A stretch of 64,000 bases of DNA from Myxococcales bacterium (GTDB lineage: Bacteria > Myxococcota_A > Polyangia > Polyangiales > Polyangiaceae). Numbering within the stretch: the stretch's first letter is position 1; each line of letters starts with the position of its first letter. The translations under genes and the position numbers were made by a program. Shown here piece by piece: positions 7,023 through 15,247 of this stretch. The DNA is taken from the NCBI GenBank assembly GCA_016703425.1, contig JADJCA010000001.1:744001-808000 (forward strand). Direction: 5' to 3'. A model generated the notes under the pieces. It saw only the letters and a list, made by a program, of their open reading frames with translations, did no database searches and was not told the DNA's origin.

Positions 7023-8368
7023 CGGAGCCGCGAACCACCTCGCTCGAAACTCGGGCGTCAGCGTTCTCGCCCACGGGCGCCGGCGACATCGTCCTCACGG
7101 TGCTCTCCGGCGCGTCGCGCGGCAAAGAGCGCCCCTTGGTCGGCACCGTTCGTGTCGGCAAGGCGCCGGAGAACGATCTCGTGCTCTCCGACGACACCGT
7201 CTCGCGGCAACACTGCGAGCTCACGCGAACGGCCGACGGCATCGTCGTGAAAGATCTCGGCTCGACGAACGGAACCAAGGTCAACGGGGCCCGCGTGCAA
7301 CAGGCGACCTTCCCGCCGGGCACCGTCGTCAAAGTCGGCGAGGTCGAGATCTCGCTGCGCCCGGCGCCCCAGCGCATCGACGTGCTGCCCAGCGAGCGCA
7401 CGTCGTTCGGCCCCGCCATCGGGCAGAGCCTCTCGATGCGGAGCGCCTTCGCGATCCTCGAGCGCATCGCAAAGACCGAGGCCACGGTGCTCATCGAAGG
7501 TGAGACGGGCACCGGCAAGGACGTGCTCGCGCGCGCCATCTACCAAGAGAGCGACCGAGCGCAAGGCTCGTTCGTGGTCGTCGATTGCGGCGCCGTCAGC
7601 TACTCGCTCATCGAGAGCGAGCTCTTCGGACACGAGCGCGGCGCGTTTACGGGCGCCGTCGCGACGCGACAAGGAGCCTTCGAGCTCGCCGATCGGGGAA
7701 CGCTGTTCCTCGATGAGATCGGGGAGCTCCCGCTCGACGTGCAACCGAAGTTGCTACGCGTCCTCGAGACGAAGGAGTTTCGCCGCGTCGGCGGCAACAA
7801 GACGCTGCGCGCCGACACGCGCGTCATCGCCGCCACGAAGCGCGATCTCCAGCGAGAGGTCGCCGCCGGCAAGTTCCGCGAGGACCTCTACTTCCGCCTC
7901 GCCGTCGTGCCCATCACTGTGCCGCCGCTGCGGCTCCGGCGCGAAGACATCCCGCCGCTCATTCAGCACATCTTGAAGGCGGCGCACGGCGACGAGCTGG
8001 CGCTCGCCCCCGGGACGCTTCAAGCGCTCACGGCCCACGACTGGCCCGGCAACGTTCGCGAGCTGCGCAACGTGCTTGAGCGGGCCGTCTACATGGCCAA
8101 GGCCACGGGAAGCAAGGAGCTGAACGCCATCAGCTTCCCCGTCATGAGCGCCGGCAACTCAGCCGAGGACTTCTTTCAATTCGAGGCCGGCGAGAGCTAC
8201 CGAGAGACGCGCGCTCATTTCGACGCCGAGTTTGAGCGTCGCTACGTGAAGTGGCTCCTCGGAAGGCACAGCGGCAACGTCAGCGCGGCGGCCCGTGAGG
8301 CGCGCATGGACCGCAAGCACTTGCACGACATGGCCAAGAAGCACGGCCTGCGCGGCGAAGGCGACTGA
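7019..8368 (+). CDS. FHA-domain sigma-54-dependent transcriptional activator
   Basis: 449 residues. An N-terminal FHA domain (about 25-112; conserved RxGxxxxND-type strand, SRQHCEL and GSTNGTKVNG) would bind phosphothreonine, probably made by a serine/threonine kinase. The AAA+ domain has Walker A GETGTGKD (161-168), the sigma-54-contacting GAFTGA (208-213) and Walker B LFLDEIGE (229-236). A Fis-type helix-turn-helix follows at about 410-440 (GNVSAAAREARMDRKHL). FHA-type activators of this layout are common in myxobacteria. It starts at a GTG overlapping the preceding stop and ends three bases from the convergent TPR gene. Targets are unknown; the sigma-54-like promoter at 4.7 kb is one possibility. 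Confidence 0.93.
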   Translation: MTEPRTTSLETRASAFSPTGAGDIVLTVLSGASRGKERPLVGTVRVGKAPENDLVLSDDTVSRQHCELTRTADGIVVKDLGSTNGTKVNGARVQQATFPPGTVVKVGEVEISLRPAPQRIDVLPSERTSFGPAIGQSLSMRSAFAILERIAKTEATVLIEGETGTGKDVLARAIYQESDRAQGSFVVVDCGAVSYSLIESELFGHERGAFTGAVATRQGAFELADRGTLFLDEIGELPLDVQPKLLRVLETKEFRRVGGNKTLRADTRVIAATKRDLQREVAAGKFREDLYFRLAVVPITVPPLRLRREDIPPLIQHILKAAHGDELALAPGTLQALTAHDWPGNVRELRNVLERAVYMAKATGSKELNAISFPVMSAGNSAEDFFQFEAGESYRETRAHFDAEFERRYVKWLLGRHSGNVSAAAREARMDRKHLHDMAKKHGLRGEGD

Positions 8369-8371
8369 ACG

Positions 8372-9334
8372 TCAGAAGCGGTAGCCGGAGGTGCCCAGTT
8401 CGCGCATGAGCGACGCTGCACGAGGCGGCTCTTTGGTCGTGAGCACCAAGTAGACGCCCACGCCGGTCAAGGCAGCGCCCACGACAAATCCCACGGTCGA
8501 CGCGTGAGCGAGGCCCTGTGCCGCATCGTGCTTGTCGAGGCCCTCGGCGGAGCAGAATTTTCCCGAACAAAACGCGTCGGCGTCGTTGTTGCGACCCAGC
8601 GCCATGAGGCCGAAGGCGCCGCCGATGGCCAAGGACGCGAGGCCGACACCTCCCAGCACGTAGCCCGTTGTCCTCACGGAGGGCGTCGAAGGTTCGGACG
8701 GCGGCGGCGGCGGCGCCACAGGCGCTACGGTGACGTCGGACTCGAGCACGCGCTCCTTGAGTCGCGGCACGTCGAGACGGGAGACCTGTCCCTCGGCCGT
8801 CACGGTCACCTTGAGCACCACCGGCTCGCGATCGGGCGCCGACGCGCTGACGGTGTGTTCGCCCGCGTCCACGGGAAAGGGCGACCCGAGGACCGCAGGG
8901 CTCAGGGCCTTGCCGTCGAGCTCGATGACCATGCCCGGTGCCTGCGCCTCCGCGGAGATGACGATGCGCGAGAGGCGCGGCTCGAGGGCGCTGGCGCGAT
9001 CCTTGGCGATCTTCTCGCGATCCGGCTGGTTTGTGCGCGTCGCCAAGGCTCGCGCCTCCGTGAACTCGATCCACGCGCTGGCGAGCTTGCCTTGTCGCTC
9101 GTGACACGTGGCCAGGTAGAGGAGGGTTCCGAGCTTCGGGTCGAGGCGCTGGCTCTCGGCGAACTTTTCGCAAGCGCGGGACCACTCCTGCGCATTGACG
9201 AGCTGGCGCGCATCCTGGAAGAGCGCCTCGGCAACGGCGCGATCGTTGGCCGTTGTTTGCGCGTGCACGCGGCCCGTCGCGAGGACGAGCGGCAACGCGA
9301 ACGGCACGACGGCGAGAAGCGCCCGGCGCCTCAC
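8372..9334 (-). CDS. Secreted TPR/PEGA-like protein with C-terminal membrane segments
   Basis: 320 residues from a GTG at 9334 that overlaps the upstream stop (GTGA). A signal peptide (ALLAVVPFALPLVLA...VHA) is followed by a TPR-like helical region (FQDARQLVNAQEWSRACEKFAES and next helices), then a beta-sandwich segment typical of PEGA-type modules (VIELDGKALSP... PFPVDAGEHTVSASAP), a Pro-rich linker (PPPPPSEPSTP), and two hydrophobic segments (YVLGGVGLASLAIGGAFGL and TVGFVVGAALTGVGVYLVL). This arrangement is very common among myxobacterial envelope proteins of unknown role. Cotranscribed with the lipoprotein upstream. Confidence 0.75.
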   Translation of the reverse strand: MRRRALLAVVPFALPLVLATGRVHAQTTANDRAVAEALFQDARQLVNAQEWSRACEKFAESQRLDPKLGTLLYLATCHERQGKLASAWIEFTEARALATRTNQPDREKIAKDRASALEPRLSRIVISAEAQAPGMVIELDGKALSPAVLGSPFPVDAGEHTVSASAPDREPVVLKVTVTAEGQVSRLDVPRLKERVLESDVTVAPVAPPPPPSEPSTPSVRTTGYVLGGVGLASLAIGGAFGLMALGRNNDADAFCSGKFCSAEGLDKHDAAQGLAHASTVGFVVGAALTGVGVYLVLTTKEPPRAASLMRELGTSGYRF

Positions 9335-10404
9335 TGGACCAACCTCGCGATCTCGCCGGTGTCCCGCGTGAAGTAGACGCCGGTCGCGTCGACGGCGATG
9401 GAGCGGGCGCCGAGTTGGTCCGTCGCGAGCACCTCCACGGCGCCGCCGGCCTTGGCGACGCGGGCGACGGTCCCGCCGCCCGCCGTCGTGAAGTAGAGGT
9501 GTTCGCCGAAGAGCGCGAGTCCAGCGGGCCCGTCTTGCCCCGTGGCCAACGTCTCGGCGCTGGGTCCCGCATCGAGGTCCGTCACAACAGCGGTTCCAAG
9601 GACCCGATGCAACGTGACGGACGTTGCAAAGTACACGTGATTCGCGTCGGCCGTGATGGGTCCCAGGCCCTTGTAGCCGACGGCCACAGGCGCGACGGTT
9701 TGGGTGCCCTTGTCGAAGCGGACGACCTTCGCGAGCGGCGGATTCGTGAAGTAGACGGCGTCGGGCGCGACCGCGAGGGCGTCCGGCTGCCCACCCTGAA
9801 GGCCCGCCAGGGTGAGCACCGCGCCCCCCTCCTTCGAGACGCCAAAGAGCGCCTGGTAGGACGGGTGCGTCGTCCAATACACGAGCGTTCCGTCGACTCC
9901 GAAGCCGTTGATGCGATTCAGCGTGTCGGTGCATTGCGCCAAAGTCACCGTACCGGGACCCGACTTCGGGCGCTTGAGGATGCCCTTGGTGCAGCCGCCG
10001 TTGGTGTCGCTCGGCCAGAAGATCTGCGTCGCGTCGAGCGCCAGTCCGCGCGGTGACACGGCGGCGTCGGCGAGCTGATCGATGGGGCGTGGTCCAGTCG
10101 CCTTGTCGCGCGCCGCGATGGTGCCGTCGCCTTGGTTGGCCCAATACACGCGGTCGTTGTCGACGGCGATGCCGCGCGGCTGGTTCTGCCCCGCCGCCAG
10201 GACCTCGAGGACGAACGGGCCCGCTGGTGCGTCGGAGCCCGCATCCGTCGTGCTCGCCGCGTCGGGCGATGACGCGTCGACGCCGGCCGGCGAAGCGGGG
10301 AACAACTCGTAGTCGTTGGCGCCGAGGAGCACCTCGCACCCGAGTGCCGCGAGGGCGCCGAGGACGACAAGCGACTTCACGCCAGCGGGCCGCACGAAGT
10401 GCAT
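9331..10404 (-). CDS. Lipoprotein with beta-propeller-like repeats
   Basis: 357 residues. The N-terminus VLGALAALGC is a lipobox, so the protein is probably anchored at the outer membrane. After an Asp/Ala/Ser-rich linker the chain repeats a motif of the type GIAVDNDRVYWANQGDG / GLALDATQIFWPSD / ALAVAPDAVYFTNPP / GLALFGEHLYFTTAGGG / SIAVDATGVYFTRDTG, the pattern of NHL/SMP30-like or YncE-like six-bladed propellers. In myxobacteria such proteins are abundant and mostly uncharacterised. The gene overlaps the downstream TPR gene by four bases. Confidence 0.78.
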   Translation of the reverse strand: MHFVRPAGVKSLVVLGALAALGCEVLLGANDYELFPASPAGVDASSPDAASTTDAGSDAPAGPFVLEVLAAGQNQPRGIAVDNDRVYWANQGDGTIAARDKATGPRPIDQLADAAVSPRGLALDATQIFWPSDTNGGCTKGILKRPKSGPGTVTLAQCTDTLNRINGFGVDGTLVYWTTHPSYQALFGVSKEGGAVLTLAGLQGGQPDALAVAPDAVYFTNPPLAKVVRFDKGTQTVAPVAVGYKGLGPITADANHVYFATSVTLHRVLGTAVVTDLDAGPSAETLATGQDGPAGLALFGEHLYFTTAGGGTVARVAKAGGAVEVLATDQLGARSIAVDATGVYFTRDTGEIARLVQ

Positions 10405-10542
10405 TGTCGCCGGGTTCTCCTCGAATCACCAGCGTTGCCACCTTGCAGGCGTTCGCCGACGGCGCTGGTCAGCCTGTTGACCGGCGCCTTCACGCACGCC
10501 GCCGGACGAGCGCCCGTTCATCGACGGGCCGCGGACCGTCCG

Positions 10543-10803
10543 TCAGCCCCGAGCGCGAACGTCCTCGACCGCGACCTCGAGGGCCGCGAGGACTCCCCTT
10601 GCGTGTTCTAGAAACACGGTCCCCGCAGCCAAGCGCGTCACCCCGCGCGCTGTCCGCCGGAAGAGCGGCACGCCGATCTCGTCCTCGAGGGCGCGAATCT
10701 GTCGGCTAAGGGGAGGTTGCGAGACACGTAGGCGCTTGGCTGCGCGACTCACGTTCGACTCCTCGGCGACGGCCACGAAATATTCGAGCTGGGCGATGCT
10801 CAT
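10543..10803 (-). CDS. LysR-type regulator, DNA-binding domain only (truncated)
   Basis: 86 residues that match just the N-terminal winged helix-turn-helix and start of the linker helix of LysR regulators (MSIAQLEYFVAVAEESNVSRAAKRL, PPLSRQIRALEDEIGVPLF). A TGA ends it where a normal 300-residue family member would enter the effector-binding domain. Only 138 bp separate this stop from the next gene, so the missing domain is not simply shifted out of frame. It may be a decayed remnant or a functional mini-regulator. It is divergent from map. Confidence 0.7.
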   Translation of the reverse strand: MSIAQLEYFVAVAEESNVSRAAKRLRVSQPPLSRQIRALEDEIGVPLFRRTARGVTRLAAGTVFLEHARGVLAALEVAVEDVRARG

Positions 10804-10880
10804 GGCCCAAGGTTACGACGACGGGCCGCGCCGCGCTTTGCTTGGTCGCACGAAAGCAGAGCGACCCCGCGGCGCGAGCC

Positions 10881-10895
10881 ATATCAAAACGGTAT
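10881..10895. promoter_or_regulatory. Possible LysR-type T-N11-A site between lysR remnant and map
   Basis: ATA-N9-TAT (10881-10883 and 10893-10895) fits the T-N11-A shape of LysR-type boxes and lies 78 bp before the LysR start and 36 bp before map, in an otherwise GC-rich gap. Weak evidence, since such short dyads arise by chance. Confidence 0.25.
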
Positions 10896-10930
10896 TGGAC
10901 GATGCGCGTCGAAACCGGAATGACCAAGTC

Positions 10931-11695
10931 ATGCGCATCGAGCTTCTCTCGCCGAGGGAGCGCGACCTCTTGCGCGACGCCTGCCGCGCGGCGGCGGCGA
11001 CGCTGGCGGTTGTCACGCGGCGCATCGTCGCTGGGGTCACGACGGGTGACATTGATCGTTGGGTGCGCGAAGACACACGCCGGCGCGGCGGACTGCCGAG
11101 CCAGCTCGGTTACAAGGGTTTCCCCGCCGCCGTGTGCACGAGCAAGAACGAGGTCGTCTGCCACGGCATCCCCAGCGCCAAGGACACGCTCAAGCGAGGC
11201 GACATCGTCAACGTGGACGTCACGACGATGCTCGCCGGATTTCACGGCGACACGTCGACGACTGTTGCCGTTGGCCCCGTCAGCAAGGAAGCCAACCACG
11301 TCCGCGATGTGGCACGGCGCTGCCGCGACGCGGGCATCGCGGAGGTCCGACCCGGCGCCAGGCTCGGAGACATCGGGGCGGCGATTGAAGCGCTCGCGGC
11401 CCGCGAGGGCTGCAGTGTAGTTCGCGAGTACGGCGGTCACGGCATCGGCCGGGCCATGCACGCGGAGCCGCATGTACCCCACTGGGGCCGCCGCGGCGAA
11501 GGCCTCCGCCTGCGCCCTGGAATGGCCATCACCATCGAACCGATGATCAACCTGGGAGGCCCCGCGGTGCGCCTCTTGGACGATGACTGGACCGTGGTGA
11601 CGGCCGACGGCAGCCTCTCGGCCCAGTTCGAACATACCGTCTTCGTCACCGACGACGGCTGCGAGGTCATGACACGCACGCGCGACAACTCGTAG
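10931..11695 (+). CDS. map: Methionine aminopeptidase, type I
   Basis: 254 residues. Removes the initiator Met from nascent proteins in the cytoplasm. The five metal ligands are visible in order: Asp in VNVDVT, Asp in HGDTS, His in GGHGIGRAMH, Glu in ITIEPM and Glu in QFEHT; the TSKNEVVCHGIP stretch is also typical. The ATG at 10931 is chosen because it starts directly at the family N-terminus; the longer open frame extends into the LysR promoter. It stands alone, convergent with the DUF3570 cluster. A high-GC chromosome of this group may carry other map copies. Confidence 0.93.
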   Translation: MRIELLSPRERDLLRDACRAAAATLAVVTRRIVAGVTTGDIDRWVREDTRRRGGLPSQLGYKGFPAAVCTSKNEVVCHGIPSAKDTLKRGDIVNVDVTTMLAGFHGDTSTTVAVGPVSKEANHVRDVARRCRDAGIAEVRPGARLGDIGAAIEALAAREGCSVVREYGGHGIGRAMHAEPHVPHWGRRGEGLRLRPGMAITIEPMINLGGPAVRLLDDDWTVVTADGSLSAQFEHTVFVTDDGCEVMTRTRDNS

Positions 11696-11751
11696 ACAAC
11701 CTCGCCGCCCACGACATGTTCGAGGTCACGCAGGCTCGACACGATTGCGCG

Positions 11752-13020
11752 TCAGAACAGGGCGCTCGCCGAGAGCCCAAAGATGTACGCGCGCGCGTCC
11801 GAGATCGGTGAGCCACCGAGCGTGTATTCGCGGTAGTCGAACTGGACGGCGTCGGCCGACGCCGCGAGCTTGAACCCGCTGAGGAGCCCGAGGATTCGCT
11901 TGGTCGGACTCACCGAATAAGTCGCCCTGAGCCCCACCAGGTAGCTCGCAAACGGGCTCACCTCGCGGTCACCCGTGAAGTACTGGCCCTTCGGCCCCAA
12001 CGGCGCGTCGCCGCCCGTGTAGTCGTCGCTCCAGAAGAGCGCGCCTGTTTGGTTGTAATACCGGCCGCGCACAGCGAGACGGAAAGACTCGCCGAAATAT
12101 CTCTCGAACTCCGCTTCGCCGGTGATGCTGCGAATGTCCCAGCTGTCGGTGTAACCGCGAGCGCCGACGCGGAACGCCCCGCGCAGGGGCCTCACGTAGA
12201 GGTTCGCGCGCGCAGCAACGGCGTGGCGTGCGCGATTTTCGGGATGATGCTCCTGCGCCTTCGTCCCCTGCCCCAGGATGACGCTCCGGTAGGGGTTGCT
12301 CTGGAAGCCGCTCAAGATCTGCGCCGAATAGACGATCTGCGTCAGAAAGATCGGCGTCCACGCCTGCGACCACGTGCCTTGCAAGCCGTCGATATCGAGA
12401 CCGTGCTTCTTGCGGAGAGGGTCGGCGGTGAAGCACCCCTTCGAGTCCTCGAGGGCGCGAGCGCGCGGCGCCGTCGCGTTGACGCTCTGCACGCGATCGC
12501 ACACCGAGTCGAGGTTTCGCGCGTAGGAGAGCTCGAGTTGCGTGTTGCGCTCGAAGAGCTCGGTCTTCGCTGCGACGTTGAAGGCGTGAGACCGGTAGTC
12601 GTTCTCGGTGCCGTAGAGGTAGCCGCCGGTGAGTGACACCTCCCGATTGCGCAAGGTGAAGCCGCCCTTGGCCACATTGCGAACATCCTTCACGCTCGCC
12701 GTCGTCACGACGTCGGCGGCCGCGTTGTTGGCCTGATACGCGGCACCGGCCTTGGTTGCCACGCTCGCGCCGGACACGACGTCGGCCTCCCAACCGGCGC
12801 GCACGTCGAGGAACTCCGCCGGCGTTACCTGGAGGTCCGCGCCGGGCGTGTAGACCATCATGCGGCTCCGCAGCGGGGCCTCGTAGTAGAGCGAGTGCGT
12901 CGTGTCGAAGCGGGCCGTCTGCGCGTGCGCCACCGGCTCACTGGCCGACAGGAAGGCCCCGGCGGCGGCGCCGAGCGCGGCGAAGAGTCGCCGGGCCCTA
13001 GAGAGGCGGCTCAGTTGCAC
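11752..13020 (-). CDS. DUF3570 outer-membrane beta-barrel-type protein
   Basis: 422 residues. The start is a GTG at 13020 with GGAGG six bases upstream, inside the last codons of the DUF4266 gene. A signal peptide (RLFAALGAAAGAFLSA...VAHA) leads into a chain of alternating amphipathic strands (RMMVYTPGADLQVTPAEFLDVRAGWEADVV, LSGFQSNPYRS) ending in Phe, as in outer-membrane proteins. DUF3570 proteins are usually encoded next to DUF4266, which is true here. In other bacteria the pair often sits with ApbE-like flavinyltransferase and thioredoxin-like genes; here the partners are an SH3 protein and a Cys-His lipoprotein. Function is unknown. Confidence 0.85.
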   Translation of the reverse strand: MQLSRLSRARRLFAALGAAAGAFLSASEPVAHAQTARFDTTHSLYYEAPLRSRMMVYTPGADLQVTPAEFLDVRAGWEADVVSGASVATKAGAAYQANNAAADVVTTASVKDVRNVAKGGFTLRNREVSLTGGYLYGTENDYRSHAFNVAAKTELFERNTQLELSYARNLDSVCDRVQSVNATAPRARALEDSKGCFTADPLRKKHGLDIDGLQGTWSQAWTPIFLTQIVYSAQILSGFQSNPYRSVILGQGTKAQEHHPENRARHAVAARANLYVRPLRGAFRVGARGYTDSWDIRSITGEAEFERYFGESFRLAVRGRYYNQTGALFWSDDYTGGDAPLGPKGQYFTGDREVSPFASYLVGLRATYSVSPTKRILGLLSGFKLAASADAVQFDYREYTLGGSPISDARAYIFGLSASALF

Positions 13021-13247
13021 CCGCAACCTCCGCCGGAAACGCCGGCGCCGCCGTACGAGCCCTCGCGGTTCTCGATGGCGTGCCGAAGTTGCGCAGCGGC
13101 TCGTGCGTCGCCTTCGAACTCCATGATCGGGTCCGCGAGAATGGACCGCTCTTGCGGCTTGACGGTCACGCAACCGGCGACGAACGGCGCCGCCAAGACG
13201 ACCATCACGAACCAGAAGGCGCGCGACGTGAGGGCAATCGTAGGCAT
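13011..13247 (-). CDS. DUF4266 small lipoprotein with C-terminal GGGCGCN
   Basis: 78 residues. Signal peptide ends in the lipobox FVAGC. The conserved part reads VKPQERSILADPIMEFEG, then REGSYGGAGVSGGGCGCN at the very C-terminus, the signature of DUF4266. The two terminal Cys could bind metal, form a disulfide or be a modification site; none of this is shown. The ATG overlaps the upstream stop by one base (TGATG) and the gene overlaps the DUF3570 start, so the pair is translationally coupled. Confidence 0.88.
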   Translation of the reverse strand: MPTIALTSRAFWFVMVVLAAPFVAGCVTVKPQERSILADPIMEFEGDARAAAQLRHAIENREGSYGGAGVSGGGCGCN

Positions 13248-14062
13248 CAGAAGTAGACCCCCAGCCCGCCGGCGTACGTCTGCGCGTTGCGATTCTTGTC
13301 GGCGTCAAAGAGCGTGAAGTTCGACGCCTCGAGTCGGACGAGGATTCGGTTCCTGAGCGCGAAGAGCAGGCCCCCGCCGGCGCGCGCCAAGAGCAGGTCT
13401 TCGCGACGAAGGACGAACGAATCGCCGCTGGGAAATACGCTCAAGCGGCCTCCACCGAGCGCCACGAACGGACAAAGGATGAACGAGGGCGCCAAGTACA
13501 CGGTCGCGCCTCCACCGTAGACGAGCTGCGGTCCGTCGGCCGTCAGCGCATCGCCAACGAAGCCATCGAGGCTGAGCGACTTGTGAAGAACGACTGACGG
13601 GCGCGCCTCCATGTAGCCGAAGGACTCGACCTTGCCTTCCACCGTTGGGCCGCGAAACACGCCGCCCACGATCGCGAGCCCGCCGTGCGCGCCTTCGAGC
13701 GGCGGCGGCGCGAAGAGCCCTGCGCGACGCGGCGCCTCGCCCTCGCTGGCCGCAAAGGGCTGCACCTCGTCGCCAAGCACGTAGGCCACGCGTCCATCGG
13801 GCAGGACGACCTTGAGCCAGAAGCCCGTTCCCGGCCGCCCTTCAAGGGCGAACGCCTCGCCACGCCGGGCCGAGTACACCGTGCGATAGGAGACGCCAGG
13901 CCCGGTACGCAGCTCGGCGCTGTCGACGATGACGCGAGCGAAGGCTTCTGGGTCCTCTGCGCGAGCCGGGCGAGCGACGAGCAGAACAACGGCGATCGCC
14001 AAGGCGAACGCGGCGCAGCGCAGCGCGACCGAGAGAGGGAGCGGCACGGCGACCCTCGTCAT
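13247..14062 (-). CDS. Secreted protein with SH3 domain and barrel-like C-terminus
   Basis: 271 residues from the ATG at 14062, which overlaps the upstream stop (ATGA); a GTG at 14077 is an alternative. A signal peptide (CAAFALAIAVVLLVARPARA) is followed by a bacterial SH3-type module at about 30-90 (VIVDSAELRTGPGVSYRTVYSARRGEAF pattern, split here by function). The rest (about 105-271) is strand-rich and ends in YAGGLGVYF, as in small outer-membrane barrels. SH3b modules usually bind peptidoglycan or envelope proteins. It is part of the four-gene DUF4266/DUF3570 operon. Confidence 0.8.
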   Translation of the reverse strand: MTRVAVPLPLSVALRCAAFALAIAVVLLVARPARAEDPEAFARVIVDSAELRTGPGVSYRTVYSARRGEAFALEGRPGTGFWLKVVLPDGRVAYVLGDEVQPFAASEGEAPRRAGLFAPPPLEGAHGGLAIVGGVFRGPTVEGKVESFGYMEARPSVVLHKSLSLDGFVGDALTADGPQLVYGGGATVYLAPSFILCPFVALGGGRLSVFPSGDSFVLRREDLLLARAGGGLLFALRNRILVRLEASNFTLFDADKNRNAQTYAGGLGVYF

Positions 14063-14709
14063 GGGCGTTGCGCCCACGTTCGGATGAGATCGACGACGCG
14101 ATCGTCCTTCGAGAAGACCGCGCGAGGGTGGTTCGCCCCCGTGGGCCTTAGGTAAATCGGGGCCGTCAGGTAGTCGCGGCTCATGACGAGCGAAGCGGCC
14201 TGGAGGTTGCCGCGCGCCGAGCTGCCAGCGCCGAGCGCGGCGCGGGAGAGCGGTCGGTCGCCGCCGCCGCAGTCAACGGGCGCGTGGTCGATGAGCGCCA
14301 TGCCGCTCACAGCGCCCGGATTGAAATGACAGCCGCCGCTGCGGTCGCCGGCGGCCGGATCGCCTGAGCCGCACTTCCGACCGAAAAGCAGCTCGGGCTC
14401 CACGTGGCAAAAGAAGAAGTCTTCGTTGAACGACTCCTCGGGAACGGAGAAGTTTTCGCCCGGCGCAACCGTGTTGCAGCCGGCGCCAAACACGATGAGC
14501 ACGACGCAAAGGCCCGGGCCAAGGGCCCGCGAGGACGGCGCGCCTAGCGGGCGACGGTATGGTTTCGGAAACGATGACGCCGCCGGGTCCAACGGCGTGA
14601 CGATATCGCAACCGGTCGGACGGAAACACCGTTTGGCGAAGTGCGTCCAGCTCGACTCGTCGACGCGGCCGGGCGGCCACGAGCGCTTTTGTGGGAGCCG
14701 CTCAACCAC
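14059..14709 (-). CDS. Lipoprotein with Cys-His motifs, possible haem or metal binder
   Basis: First gene of the DUF4266/DUF3570 operon. The lipobox is VFGAGC (VVLIVFGAGC). After it come FFFCHVEPELLFGRKC, GGCHF and VDCGGG: two Cys-His pairs, but no standard CXXCH; the spacing KC-X13-CH is unusual. This pattern resembles the cytochrome-like lipoproteins common in Myxococcota. The start is uncertain: the frame opens at a GTG at 14709, giving an unusually long 70-residue N-terminus before the lipobox, and no ATG/GTG/TTG lies between residue 2 and the hydrophobic core. A real start may require a base change or an unusual codon. Confidence 0.65.
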   Translation of the reverse strand: MVERLPQKRSWPPGRVDESSWTHFAKRCFRPTGCDIVTPLDPAASSFPKPYRRPLGAPSSRALGPGLCVVLIVFGAGCNTVAPGENFSVPEESFNEDFFFCHVEPELLFGRKCGSGDPAAGDRSGGCHFNPGAVSGMALIDHAPVDCGGGDRPLSRAALGAGSSARGNLQAASLVMSRDYLTAPIYLRPTGANHPRAVFSKDDRVVDLIRTWAQRP

Positions 14710-14905
14710 TTGAATATGTGCCTAAATATCAATTCGCAGTGGTCGGTATGCGGGGTGCATAAGGGCCCCCTGACCGCTTTCCCTTGATCAAAGGGCCCAG
14801 CTCCCGTTACAAAGTTGCCCCGTCAGCCGGTCACTGTCGTAGCTTATCTTACATGTGGGAGAGCTGTAGGCTCCCGAAAGCTCCCCCCCGGAGATCGACA
14901 ACCGT

Positions 14906-15097
14906 ATGAAGCTGACCCCCTGGTTCCTTGCTGCCCTTGCCCCCATTGCTGCCGTCGGCTGCTCTGGAGCGCTGCTAGGCCATTTGGTCGTGCTCGCGGT
15001 CACCATCGGCATCTTCGTCGGCACGCTGTCCTTAGGGCGCCACCTGGAGGGTCCCAAGCTCCCTCCCGGACAGGAAGCGGACTCGCGCGTCGGCTGA
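14906..15097 (+). CDS. Small lipoprotein/membrane protein
   Basis: 63 residues: MKLTPWFLAALAPIAAVGC is a short signal peptide with lipobox AVGC, followed after four residues by a second hydrophobic helix (HLVVLAVTIGIFVGTL) and a Pro-rich charged tail. The third-position GC and start context are compatible with a real gene. A weak GGAG lies about 12 bases upstream of the ATG. It stands alone before tRNA-Val, with no recognised family. Confidence 0.55.
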   Translation: MKLTPWFLAALAPIAAVGCSGALLGHLVVLAVTIGIFVGTLSLGRHLEGPKLPPGQEADSRVG

Positions 15098-15175
15098 CGG
15101 TTTTTTGGATCCTCGTCGGCCGATAGATCGGCTAGGTTGCCATCGCCGTCGCGGCTCACGGGCCGGACGTCATCA

Positions 15176-15247
15176 GGGCGCATAACTCAGCGGTAGAGTG
15201 CCACCTTCACACGGTGGAAGTCGTGGGTTCAAATCCCCCTGCGCCCA
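15176..15247 (+). tRNA. tRNA-Val (CAC anticodon)
   Basis: 72 nt. Acceptor stem GGGCGCA/TGCGCCC, D-arm CTCAGCGGTAGAG, anticodon stem CCACC/GGTGG around loop TTCACAC giving anticodon CAC, and T-arm GGGTTCAAATCCC. The 3' CCA is not encoded. Confidence 0.96.

Noticed and set aside
7019..8368. Long minus-strand frames opposite the FHA activator (for example 7058-7744).
   Set aside because: No family match or start signals; they mirror the strongly conserved AAA+ coding sequence.
10736..10930. Extended N-terminus of map into the LysR promoter.
   Set aside because: Family N-terminus begins at the ATG at 10931, and the extension is unrelated.
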